Part shown: in pieces, positions 44,605 to 53,541 of the stretch
Position numbering within the stretch: position 1 is the stretch's first letter
Layout of the letters: every line of letters starts with the position of its first letter
NCBI RefSeq assembly: GCF_004358095.2
Contig: NZ_SMZJ02000004.1
Location: 225,031 to 289,030, forward strand
Origin: Seonamhaeicola sediminis
Lineage (GTDB): Bacteria; Bacteroidota; Bacteroidia; Flavobacteriales; Flavobacteriaceae
Reading direction: 5' to 3'
Length of the DNA: 64,000 nt
Made by a program: the position numbers and the translations under genes
The notes under the pieces: generated by a model
What the model saw: the letters and a program-made list of their open reading frames with translations, nothing else
What the model was told of the DNA's origin: nothing
The model's database searches: none

Positions 44605-47394
44605 ATGAATAAAATAATACTTTTTGTAGTTTTTACAATAAGCTTAAATAATGAAGCTCAAAATCCTTCCATTGTTCAAAAAGCTTCTGGTAATTGGTCG
44701 GCTCTTATTAAATTTGATGGTTTTGATCCCAATGATGATCAACAATCTAATGCCGATACAGATTTTGTTGGTAATTCAAACTATGCATTAATGGAAACCC
44801 AAAAGCAAACGGTAACATTTGCAGATGGTATTACAGATGAGGTTTATTATTTTAGAGCACGTATGGGGCAGAGTAACCCTAGCACATCATTTTATTTTGG
44901 TCTAGATGTTACAGGTGACTTAATTGGGGATGTTTTTATTGAGGCTAATGTTAAAAGCCAAACGCCTTTTGTGTCTTTTCACATAAGAGATGATTCAAAA
45001 TCTGGGATATCGCCGTCTCAAACGGCTTGGTTGAATGGTACTCAAAACAATGAGTTGTTTTTGTCATCAAGAGATGCTATTATTTTAGATTATGCTGCAG
45101 GAAGTGATATTGATGGCGGCAATAGTGGAGAAGACTTTTGGATTGAGTTTGCATTTACCGAGGAAATTTTAAAAGCATTTGTTTTAAATAATTTTGGACT
45201 TAACATAAACGGGAACTCCATAATTGCATTATACGCTTTCACATCGACGAGCCAAACATCTAATGGAGATGTGGGTGGTGTAAATGATAGTGTTTCTGGA
45301 GAATTGGATAAAACTTGGGAGGAATTAGGGGTAATAATACAGGGTTCATTAAATAATATTGCTTCAGGAGTCATTGTAACGCCTAAGGTGTATAATCAAG
45401 TAACAGAAGATACAACACCTATAATAACAGGTACATGGGGAGGGCGAATGTTGGGAGATGATACGCTTTCAGTAACTGTTAATGACACAATCTATACCGA
45501 AAGTAATGGCCTTTTAATTGAGGGGCTTAATTGGAGTTTGCCTATTCAAAATTCCGAATTAGCCTATGGTACTTATGATATTGTTGCTAGCGTCTATAGA
45601 GCTTCAAATAATCAAACAGTGACAGACGTTACAGATTCTGAACTTTTTATTGTACCATCTGAAACCAATGATTCTTCGGTGACATCTGGAAATGATGGTG
45701 GATTGGAAAGTAATGGTAGTCTAGCTGGGCTCATTGCTAAGCGCAATTTTAAGCGCACAAAAACAGGATCCATATCTAATAAAAAGGATTTACAAAGTAT
45801 TTATAAAAAAAATACCCAAAAACTTTATAGTACAAGCGCAAGCAAAACAACCACGAACCTTAAAACAACTACGTCTTTAGAAGATTATTTACCTATTACA
45901 GGTTATAAAGGTACAGAAACAGCCTATATTTCTAGTCCTGAAGATTTATTAGGAATCACTAATGCTACAAAAATATTTTCAGTCGATTATTATCAAGATA
46001 ACGCTAGAATAGCGGCCATTTTTGCAACCGAAACAAGTGGCAGCATTTATGACCATTCCAAAATTATATGCGACCGCTTAAATAATTCTTCTTTAGAAGA
46101 TGCTTCAACGGTTTCTATTGGCGGGCATCAAATTATTAGTACGAAATTAAAAAGAGCGACCGGCGAGATAGAATATACCCTTAGCTTTTCCATTAAAAAA
46201 GACGATGTGGCAAACCAATTGTTCAGCTTTTGGAATATTGGAGAGTATCCAGCGGGCAATTACTATAATTTCCAAATTTGGGGAGGTTCTTACCTACAAC
46301 TGTTTTCATTATGCAACAGCGTTTTAAATAATCTTAATACAAAAAAACATCTTACAAGTACCAAAGTAGAACATGCAGTTCCTAAGGTTTTTGTGCGTTC
46401 TGGTTATTACTCTAATGGTGCAATTCATCTTGATATTGTTAATAAAGCGAGTGCAAAATCCATGACCTTTGATGGAAATATAGCCACAACAGAAGTGGCC
46501 AACAGGTTTAATATGACCACATCTGTAAATTTGAGTGGAAATTTATATGAAACAATAACTATAGAAACGGGCAGTTTGTTCGATATAGGACTCTCGTTGT
46601 CTACTTTAGAATCCAATCAAAAGGATGCTTTATATCTTGCTGATGGACCTTGGGGACTTGACTATTTAACAGATTATGCCACGGTAGACAGTTTTAGTGT
46701 TGATAATAGTCCTATTAATTATGCCGATGATTTGTATGAAGTTGAAAGACAGCCCTCTGTCACTGGTCTGGTTAAAGGTAACATTAATTTATTTAGACAC
46801 TTACTTCCAGGCGACCAAACTTTAAGCGTAACAGGTTTTAATAGCATCCAATTTAAGATAGCAAACTCAGAAGCAGTAGAAATTATTTTGATGCCAGCAA
46901 ATTTAACAGATTGGAACAACCGTTTACGTTATACCATTCATGCAAATGATACCGAGACATTTTACAGTATTTCATTTGATGATTTTGTAAACGCCAGCGG
47001 GCTTTCGGAGTCTATTTCTAATATTAAGACCGTGGTTTTCTCTGTGATTGGAGATTATACAACCTATAAACCGTATAGCATGGCTATTAATAGTATGGCC
47101 TTTAAAAACATGGTATCTCTAGAGGTAAATAAAGTGGAAATTGTAGAGCGTAAAACATTAAAAAATTATCCAAACCCTTTTAAAACGCATACCACCATAA
47201 AACTAAATACGCCTTCAAGCTATGTTGATATTCAGCTGGTTGATATGCTAGGTAGAACGGTAGATATGCAACATATAAAAACATCTGGCAACCAGGTAGC
47301 CTATACCGCTCCTGATGTAACACAAGGTATTTATAAGTATGTGCTTAAAGATGATTTGGGTAAAATGCATAGCGGAACATTTGTAATAGAATAG
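44605..47394 (+). CDS. Secreted protein with T9SS type A sorting domain and Ig-like repeat
   Basis: 929-residue surface or extracellular protein. A short signal peptide (MNKIILFVVFTISLNN, cleavage near EAQ) directs Sec export. The C-terminal domain LKNYPNPFKTHTTIKL, then VDMLGRTVDMQ and GIYKYVLKDD, is the Por/T9SS type A signal that secretes proteins across the outer membrane. A Big-like Ig domain is near 250-345 (TEDTTPIITGTWGG). The middle lacks a recognised enzyme domain. It may bind or present the exopolysaccharide; it is controlled by a LytTR-type promoter. Confidence 0.85.
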   Translation: MNKIILFVVFTISLNNEAQNPSIVQKASGNWSALIKFDGFDPNDDQQSNADTDFVGNSNYALMETQKQTVTFADGITDEVYYFRARMGQSNPSTSFYFGLDVTGDLIGDVFIEANVKSQTPFVSFHIRDDSKSGISPSQTAWLNGTQNNELFLSSRDAIILDYAAGSDIDGGNSGEDFWIEFAFTEEILKAFVLNNFGLNINGNSIIALYAFTSTSQTSNGDVGGVNDSVSGELDKTWEELGVIIQGSLNNIASGVIVTPKVYNQVTEDTTPIITGTWGGRMLGDDTLSVTVNDTIYTESNGLLIEGLNWSLPIQNSELAYGTYDIVASVYRASNNQTVTDVTDSELFIVPSETNDSSVTSGNDGGLESNGSLAGLIAKRNFKRTKTGSISNKKDLQSIYKKNTQKLYSTSASKTTTNLKTTTSLEDYLPITGYKGTETAYISSPEDLLGITNATKIFSVDYYQDNARIAAIFATETSGSIYDHSKIICDRLNNSSLEDASTVSIGGHQIISTKLKRATGEIEYTLSFSIKKDDVANQLFSFWNIGEYPAGNYYNFQIWGGSYLQLFSLCNSVLNNLNTKKHLTSTKVEHAVPKVFVRSGYYSNGAIHLDIVNKASAKSMTFDGNIATTEVANRFNMTTSVNLSGNLYETITIETGSLFDIGLSLSTLESNQKDALYLADGPWGLDYLTDYATVDSFSVDNSPINYADDLYEVERQPSVTGLVKGNINLFRHLLPGDQTLSVTGFNSIQFKIANSEAVEIILMPANLTDWNNRLRYTIHANDTETFYSISFDDFVNASGLSESISNIKTVVFSVIGDYTTYKPYSMAINSMAFKNMVSLEVNKVEIVERKTLKNYPNPFKTHTTIKLNTPSSYVDIQLVDMLGRTVDMQHIKTSGNQVAYTAPDVTQGIYKYVLKDDLGKMHSGTFVIE

Positions 47395-47419
47395 GTTAAT
47401 AGCAACTATTCATTTTTTG

Positions 47420-47452
47420 AAAAGGCAAAAAGCTTATGTTTTTTGCCTTTTT
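47420..47452 (+). terminator. Rho-independent terminator of the T9SS gene
   Basis: GGCAAAAA (47424-47431) pairs with TTTTTGCC (47440-47447), extended by A and T tracts on each side, 25 bp after the stop. Confidence 0.85.
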
Positions 47453-47551
47453 GTTTTTTGTAGGAAATTGATTTAATTGATTATTTTTACTTTTGATTGG
47501 GATATCGAAATATTGATGTCTTTTAGTTGTAAAATATTTGAAATAAACCGA

Positions 47552-48394
47552 ATGAATAGACCACAAACAATACAAATATTTTTACCTGATGGCTCTCCAA
47601 GAAGTGTGAAAATTGCTGAAATTACGAACAGAGTTGTAAAGGCAGTTTTGGTTCCTAGAAACAAGCTTGATTATATTTCTACACGAAATGAATTAAATAA
47701 TGTCGGAATATATTTCCTTTTTGGTGAATCTGTAGATAAAGCTAAACCTATTGTTTATATTGGAGAAGCAGAAGATTGTCTGGATAGATTAAAGCAGCAT
47801 AACCGAACAAAAGAGTTCTGGAATTATGCTGTAGTTATGGTTTCAAAAATTAACGCTTTCACAAAGTCTCATGCCAAATATTTAGAACATATTGCAGTTG
47901 ATCAAGCTAAAGATTCAAATAGATATGAGACTGAAAACTTAACAGCACCAAGCAAACCTTTTGTAACTGAATCAATGGAAGCTGATTTACTTGATAGTTT
48001 TGATACAATTAAAATTTTACTTTCAACTCTAGGTTTCCCCGTTTATGACAAAATTGGAAAAGAACAAATTACATCAAAAGAATTATTATTCTTAAATGGT
48101 CGAAATATACAGGCAGAAGGCGATTTGATAGACGATGGATTTGTTGTGTTTAAAGGGTCACACGCAAAAAAAGAAACTGTACCATCTTGTCACGAGTATT
48201 TAATTAACCTAAGGCAGAAACTTTTACTAAATGAAATAATGATTGAGAAAGGTAGTAACTACGAGTTTGTTCAAGATTACGTTTTTAATTCTCCAAGTAC
48301 TGCAGGTGGAGTTGTTTTGGGTCGTTCAACTAATGGTTGGACAAAATGGAAAAATAAGGAAGGAAAAACTCTTGATGAATTAAAAAGAAAATAA
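47552..48394 (+). CDS. GIY-YIG nuclease family protein with DUF4357 domain
   Basis: 280 residues from ATG 47552 (preferred over the earlier in-frame TTG at 47477, whose N-terminus is not conserved-looking). N-terminal GIY-YIG: VGIYFLFGES, then IVYIGEAEDCLDRLKQHN. C-terminal DUF4357: TAGGVVLGRSTNGWTKWKNK. This domain pair is widespread and its function is unknown; it may act in restriction or DNA repair. It is a solitary gene inside the surface-polysaccharide region and may be a recent insertion. Confidence 0.88.
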   Translation: MNRPQTIQIFLPDGSPRSVKIAEITNRVVKAVLVPRNKLDYISTRNELNNVGIYFLFGESVDKAKPIVYIGEAEDCLDRLKQHNRTKEFWNYAVVMVSKINAFTKSHAKYLEHIAVDQAKDSNRYETENLTAPSKPFVTESMEADLLDSFDTIKILLSTLGFPVYDKIGKEQITSKELLFLNGRNIQAEGDLIDDGFVVFKGSHAKKETVPSCHEYLINLRQKLLLNEIMIEKGSNYEFVQDYVFNSPSTAGGVVLGRSTNGWTKWKNKEGKTLDELKRK

Positions 48395-48426
48395 TATTTT
48401 TTTTTATTAAACTGAATTAATATTCT

Positions 48427-50487
48427 CTACTTCCTAAAAACAGGTTTCTTAAACAAATACCATTTAAAGCGTAGGCCAATTTCGGTAAAAGTAAAACCGG
48501 CAGCAGTAGCCGAGGCAATATTACTACGTGTGCCATAAAGGTTTAATAAAGCGCGTTCAGAGAATTTATAACCCAATTTACCTTGTATGCGGTAGGTGCT
48601 TTGTTTAGCATCATCTTCAATAAACTGGTAACCCGTGGCCGCAGTCAGTTCGTAAAACCACGCTTTAGGTTTGGTAATGGTTTCATCTTTAATCAAATTA
48701 ATAAATATTTCACCGGCATTAAAACGCTCTGGGCTAAAATAAATACTAGGTACTTGGTCTTTAAATGTAATATACTGGTAATTTAATCCAGCCTTTAAAC
48801 TTGGTTTTGCTAAAATGTTGTAGTAGAGTGAGGTAAACAATAAGTTTCTTGCGTTATTATCACTTTGTGTGGTATAAAAGTATTGCGTAAACCATCCTAA
48901 ATTAAAGTTGGTACTTAGGCTATAATTGGCGTAAAAGTTATTCATCACAATTTCACGATCTAATAAATCGGCATTAAAATTTTGAATCTCACGTTTATAG
49001 CCCACATCTAAAACCTGTAGTTTAAACGGTTTTAGTTGTACCGATACATCTGTTAAAAATTGCGTGAAATTATCCGTATCTACTTTGGCTGAGGTGATGC
49101 CTGCTGTTCCTTTAAGCGTCATATTAGGTAACAACTGATACGTTAAGCCCAAACTAAAATTATTGGAAGATGCTTTGGCATCGGTTACCGTATTACTCGT
49201 GTTTCTATACCCATAACCAGCTAACCATTTAAATTTGGTAGAGGTTGGATATTCCAAATTCGTTTGAAACATATAGGCTTCGTTATCGCCATTATCAAAA
49301 CTATAAGACGCTTTAGTTTCTAAAGACGGTGTAAATTGGTTGTTCAAGGTTTTAATAAATTGTGTGGCATCTTTTTGATTCTCATAAAACTTCAACGTAT
49401 TGTTTGCCGAGGTAAGCGCATCATCATATCTACCTAAAGCTTTAAGCGTGTTAGCTTTTCCTAAGTTACCATCAAAAGAAGTGCTGTCGTTTACTAAAAT
49501 CTGATTGTAATCGGCTAAACTTTTCTTAAAGTCGCTTTTATAAATGTTTAAAGTCGCTCTTAAGGCTAATACCCAATTTTCATTGGGGTGTTGCTGTACT
49601 AAATTAGTAATTAACTGTTTCGCTTGCTTAAACTTTTTATTCCAAATTAAAGCTTGTACATAACGCTCCGTTGTAGATTTTATCTCTACTGCATCAGTGG
49701 TGTCTGTGATGCTTAAAAAAGCCTGTTCGCTAAGTTTTAAAGCCTCTTTTTCTTTACCATTTAAATGTTGCGCTAAGGCTAAACCGTTTAATGCTGTACG
49801 TTTGTTATCTGGGTTTTGTTCGAGTATGTTATAAGTTTCAGTAGCTTTATCCAGTGCGCCCATAATTAAATACAGATTAGCTAAATTCAGGAGCGTGTCT
49901 TTATCCTCTTTAAACACACCTAGGTTTTCTTTTAAAAGGCTTTCTGCCTTCTCATAGTTTTGTGCTTGCTGATTTTGATAGGCGTATCCTAAATAGATAT
50001 ACTTTTTGGAGGTCATTGCATTTTGGTTTCCTGGAGATAGGTCCAATGCTTTATTCACATGCGTTAAAGCGTCTTCATATAATTTAAGGTTCGATAAAGT
50101 ATTGGCATAACCTAAAAGCGCAGAAAAACTTTGGTTGTTTTCTTCTATTAAAATCTCGTAGTAAGATTTTGCAGATTTAAAGTTTGAATCCCATAGCAAG
50201 CTTTCAGCATAATTCAATTTAACTTCAAAATCGTTTGGATACTGATTTAGTAAGTTGGTAAATAGTTGTACTGCAGTTTCAGAATCGCCAGATAAACCAA
50301 CGGCTCTACCATAACATAGTTTAGCGGTTTTGTTATCTGGATATTCGTCTAAAACTGTTTTAAAGAAGGTAACAGCCTCTGTATATTTTCCAGTTTCTAA
50401 GTAGGTAAATCCTTTTTGCATGTTTTGACTAAAGCCAAACGATACAGCAAATAATAAGGTGAAACTTAAGTGTTTTAAAGTACTCAT
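48427..50487 (-). CDS. Outer-membrane protein: TPR array plus C-terminal beta-barrel
   Basis: 686 residues. Signal peptide (LSFTLLFAVSFGFSQ). About ten TPR units at 20-375 (for example YLETGKYTEAVTFFKTVL and KLNYAESLLWDSNFKSAKSY). From about 380 there are alternating aromatic strands typical of a YaiO/PgaA/BcsC-like outer-membrane barrel, ending LRFKWYLFKKPVFRK. The architecture matches exopolysaccharide exporters such as PgaA and PelB/BcsC. It is divergent from the STAS gene across a shared 156-bp promoter region with a LytTR-type site. Confidence 0.85.
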   Translation of the reverse strand: MSTLKHLSFTLLFAVSFGFSQNMQKGFTYLETGKYTEAVTFFKTVLDEYPDNKTAKLCYGRAVGLSGDSETAVQLFTNLLNQYPNDFEVKLNYAESLLWDSNFKSAKSYYEILIEENNQSFSALLGYANTLSNLKLYEDALTHVNKALDLSPGNQNAMTSKKYIYLGYAYQNQQAQNYEKAESLLKENLGVFKEDKDTLLNLANLYLIMGALDKATETYNILEQNPDNKRTALNGLALAQHLNGKEKEALKLSEQAFLSITDTTDAVEIKSTTERYVQALIWNKKFKQAKQLITNLVQQHPNENWVLALRATLNIYKSDFKKSLADYNQILVNDSTSFDGNLGKANTLKALGRYDDALTSANNTLKFYENQKDATQFIKTLNNQFTPSLETKASYSFDNGDNEAYMFQTNLEYPTSTKFKWLAGYGYRNTSNTVTDAKASSNNFSLGLTYQLLPNMTLKGTAGITSAKVDTDNFTQFLTDVSVQLKPFKLQVLDVGYKREIQNFNADLLDREIVMNNFYANYSLSTNFNLGWFTQYFYTTQSDNNARNLLFTSLYYNILAKPSLKAGLNYQYITFKDQVPSIYFSPERFNAGEIFINLIKDETITKPKAWFYELTAATGYQFIEDDAKQSTYRIQGKLGYKFSERALLNLYGTRSNIASATAAGFTFTEIGLRFKWYLFKKPVFRK

Positions 50488-50531
50488 GACTCGGGTTTTT
50501 TGTGATACTGCAAGTTAAGACCGAAACCTGT

Positions 50532-50602
50532 TTCATTCATCTACAGCAAACCGTCACTCACCGAAATTTGAGCGCCTTCCGTTGTTTGTTGCGCCATATT
50601 TG
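50532..50602 (+). promoter_or_regulatory. LytTR-type site and promoter of the STAS gene
   Basis: TTCATTCATCTAC (50532-50544) and GTCACTCACCGAA (50553-50565), 21 bp apart. The near-consensus -7 CATATTTG (50595-50602) puts TTTG 67 bp after the first half-site. It lies between divergent genes and might also affect the TPR-barrel gene. Confidence 0.65.
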
Positions 50603-50643
50603 CGTCAGAAATCATTGAAAACAATATTTAAAACCTAGAAATT

Positions 50644-50922
50644 ATGGCACTAAAAATTAAAGAAAACAACGGCACTTTTTTTATTGAAGGCTCTATTAAT
50701 GCTTCAACTGTAAAGCAGTTTAAAAATCATGTAGAATTCTTATTACTTTATACCAAAGGGGTAACCCTTAATATTGACGAAGTAACCGAAATTGATACAA
50801 ATGGCATGCATGCGTTAAGAGATTTATATACAGTTGCTCTCATAAAAAATAAGTCGTTTTACATTATCGGAAATGGTTGTAAAGAGATATTTCAAGATTT
50901 TGAATCGAACCTAGCAGCGTAA
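50644..50922 (+). CDS. STAS-domain protein (anti-anti-sigma-like)
   Basis: 92-residue single STAS domain. It has GTFFIEGSINASTVKQF (strand-helix) and VTEIDTNGMHALRDLY, where canonical SpoIIAA has D-S-S-G; here the second Ser is Asn, so the usual phosphorylation switch may be lost or moved to the Thr. STAS proteins often regulate partner proteins in polysaccharide or stress pathways. The gene is 41 bp before the flippase gene and likely shares its transcript. Confidence 0.85.
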   Translation: MALKIKENNGTFFIEGSINASTVKQFKNHVEFLLLYTKGVTLNIDEVTEIDTNGMHALRDLYTVALIKNKSFYIIGNGCKEIFQDFESNLAA

Positions 50923-50963
50923 AAACGCTAACCCAAATCACCACTCACAAAAAACACTATAAG

Positions 50964-52202
50964 ATGCAATTAGCTACAATACTAAAATCAAAAAAAATTA
51001 CACAAGAACAATTGTTTATGCTCAGTGTTCTTGCCGTAAATGGCGGTAATTATTTGTATAACTTAATTCTTGGCAGGGTATTAGGACCTGCCGCTTTTGC
51101 AGATGCCGCTGTACTCATTACATTTTTACTGGTATTGAGTTTCGCAGCAATGACCTTTCAGTTGGTAACCGCCAAATTCTCGATGCTTTTTGAGTATCAA
51201 TTATTTCAAAGTTTCATTGCAAAAGTCTATCAAAATGCATTTGCGGTAGGGTTACTTTTTGGAGTAGCTATAGTGGTGTTTGCACCAACATTGCAAGAGA
51301 TATTCAATACATCATCATCCACCATGTTCGTGGTGTTTGGGTGCGGTGTACCTATTTACTTTTTAATGAGCGTGAATAGGGGTGTTTTTCAAGGAAAAAA
51401 AGCCTTTAAATTGCTATCAATAACCTATCAAACAGAGATGTGGAGCAGGTTGCTTGTCACCTTGCTTTTAATACTGGTATTGGATATAAAATCACCTGTA
51501 ATTATTGCTATAGGTATTTTGGCATCTTTCGTTTTTGGACTGATACCATTTAAGTCGTCTAACGTTAGTTTTAAACGTCAAACAATATCCCAAACACATA
51601 AAAAAGCGATACGCAGTTTTTTTATAATTACGGCGTTTTACGAACTCACACAAATCATTATTAACAACAGTGATATTCTTTTAGTAAAGCACTATTTTGA
51701 ATCGTATGAAGCGGGATTATACGCATCCTTAGCACTAATAGGACGTATTGTATATTTTATTGCTTGGATGTTTGTTATGTTGCTTTTACCAACGGTAGTA
51801 CAATTGAAAAAAGACGGTAAGGAAACGGCTTCTGTTCTTTTTAAATACATTGGTTACATTGCAGGTATTTCACTTTCAATTGTTGTGGGGTGTTTTAGTT
51901 TTCCAGAACTCATCATTCAACTTTTATTTGGAGATAGCTACATTGCTATGGCTCCATTACTTTATAAATACGCTATTGCTACATCTTTATTTGCTATCTC
52001 TAACATTTTTGCCTATTACTACCTGTCTTTAGATAAATATATTCCGGTAGTTATTTCGGGAATATTCGGTATGCTTCAGGTAGCATTAGTTATAGGATAT
52101 CATGATAGTTTAAATCAGGTAGTTCACATGCAAATTGTAGCTATGGCTTTGCTTTTGGTAATTCAAATTGTATTTTTTAAAGCAACTAGTAAAAAGGCTT
52201 AA
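50964..52202 (+). CDS. Polysaccharide flippase-like membrane protein (Wzx/MVF)
   Basis: 412-residue membrane protein with about 12 hydrophobic segments. It begins with a Wzx/PST-type region (LFMLSVLAVNGGNYLYNLIL, then GRVLGPAAFADAA). A later segment, FFIITAFYELTQIIINNSDILLVKHYF, cut here to ELTQIIINNSDILLVKHYF, matches the mid-protein helix typical of the family. Expected to flip a lipid-linked glycan to the periplasmic face. It follows the STAS gene and precedes the GT4 gene, which has its own promoter. Confidence 0.88.
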   Translation: MQLATILKSKKITQEQLFMLSVLAVNGGNYLYNLILGRVLGPAAFADAAVLITFLLVLSFAAMTFQLVTAKFSMLFEYQLFQSFIAKVYQNAFAVGLLFGVAIVVFAPTLQEIFNTSSSTMFVVFGCGVPIYFLMSVNRGVFQGKKAFKLLSITYQTEMWSRLLVTLLLILVLDIKSPVIIAIGILASFVFGLIPFKSSNVSFKRQTISQTHKKAIRSFFIITAFYELTQIIINNSDILLVKHYFESYEAGLYASLALIGRIVYFIAWMFVMLLLPTVVQLKKDGKETASVLFKYIGYIAGISLSIVVGCFSFPELIIQLLFGDSYIAMAPLLYKYAIATSLFAISNIFAYYYLSLDKYIPVVISGIFGMLQVALVIGYHDSLNQVVHMQIVAMALLLVIQIVFFKATSKKA

Positions 52203-52215
52203 TCTAAAGTAAATT

Positions 52216-52286
52216 ACCATTCGTCTACAGTAATTTTCCATCTACCTAAATACACCATAAATATTCTGTAATACGCTGCATCTTTG
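52216..52286 (+). promoter_or_regulatory. LytTR-type site and promoter of the GT4 gene
   Basis: ACCATTCGTCTAC (52216-52228) and TCCATCTACCTAA (52237-52249), 21 bp apart. The near-consensus -7 CATCTTTG (52279-52286) places TTTG 67 bp after the first half-site start. Confidence 0.7.
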
Positions 52287-52323
52287 TAGTGTAAATCACA
52301 AATAACATAAAACTCAAATCATT

Positions 52324-53541
52324 ATGAAATTAGCAATCGTTACAGCATATCCACCAAGTAAAGTTACTTTAAATGAATACGCATATCATTTAGTAAAACA
52401 CTTCAGACAAAACCAAAATATCACAGAATTAGTTTTACTTACTGATACTACCGAAGGACAAAAAGACATCAACTTTACAGAAGATGAATGTAAAATCACA
52501 GTTAAAGAATGCTGGACATTTAATAGCTATTTAAACATTGTAAATGTTACCAAAGCGATTAATAAAGTAAAACCAGATTCGGTTCTATTTAACCTGCAGT
52601 TTATGAAGTTTGGCGATAAAAAAATAGCGGCAGCTTTGGGCTTAATGTTGCCATTAGTTTGTAAGCTGAAAAAGATTCCAAACATTGTATTACTTCACAA
52701 TATAATGGAAGAAGTAGATTTAGGAAGCGCTGGATTTACTAATAATAAAATCATGCAAAAAATATATGGTTTTATTGGAAGTACATTAACACGATTGATT
52801 TTGCAATCTGATACCGTTGCAGTGACCATGCAAAAATATGTTGATGTGTTGAGTAAAAAGTACAAAGCACTAAATGTAAAATTAATACCTCATGGCACGT
52901 TTGAAATTCTTGAAGAGCCTAGTTATGATATACCTTTAGAACCTTTTAAAATAATGACTTTTGGAAAGTTCGGAACGTATAAGAAAGTGGAAGGGATGAT
53001 TGAAGCTGTAGAAATGATAAGAGAAGTTTCTGATTTAAATATTGAAATTGTAATTGCAGGAACTGATAACCCAAATACACCTGGATATTTAGAAAGCGTA
53101 CAAAAACAATATAACCATGTTAAAGGTTTAACCTTTACCGGTTATGTTGCTGAAGAAGATGTGCCAAAGATATTTAAAGAAAGTGCAGTAGTAGTATTTC
53201 CATACACATCAACTACAGGAAGTTCTGGGGTGTTACACCAAGCAGGAAGTTATGGAAAAGCAGTTGTGATGCCAGATTTAGGAGACTTAGCGTTGCTAGT
53301 TCAAGATGAAGGTTATAGAGGTGAGTTTTTTGAACCAACAAGTGCAAGTAGTTTAGCCGTTGCATTACAGAAAATATTGGAAGATAATGCATATCGTATC
53401 TCTCTTGAAAAAGCAAATTATAAGGCGGCTACGGCGTATCCAATGTTTAGAATTGCAGAAATGTATATCAATACGTTTGAAGCAATCATAGCCAAAAAAT
53501 CTTCAACAAAATCCATTCAAGCAGAAGAAGTTATTCTTTAG
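52324..53541 (+). CDS. Glycosyltransferase family 4 (group 1)
   Basis: 405-residue GT-B enzyme. N-terminal Rossmann region MKLAIVTAYPPSKVTLNEYA. C-terminal nucleotide-sugar domain: IMTFGKFGTYKKVEGMIEAV, VIAGTDNPNTPGYLE, GLTFTGYVAEEDV and TTGSSGVLHQAGSYGKAVV (E/G-rich donor site region). Transfers a sugar from a nucleotide donor onto a polysaccharide or lipid carrier. The stop overlaps the convergent GH-like gene by 11 bp. It has its own LytTR-type promoter. Confidence 0.92.
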   Translation: MKLAIVTAYPPSKVTLNEYAYHLVKHFRQNQNITELVLLTDTTEGQKDINFTEDECKITVKECWTFNSYLNIVNVTKAINKVKPDSVLFNLQFMKFGDKKIAAALGLMLPLVCKLKKIPNIVLLHNIMEEVDLGSAGFTNNKIMQKIYGFIGSTLTRLILQSDTVAVTMQKYVDVLSKKYKALNVKLIPHGTFEILEEPSYDIPLEPFKIMTFGKFGTYKKVEGMIEAVEMIREVSDLNIEIVIAGTDNPNTPGYLESVQKQYNHVKGLTFTGYVAEEDVPKIFKESAVVVFPYTSTTGSSGVLHQAGSYGKAVVMPDLGDLALLVQDEGYRGEFFEPTSASSLAVALQKILEDNAYRISLEKANYKAATAYPMFRIAEMYINTFEAIIAKKSSTKSIQAEEVIL

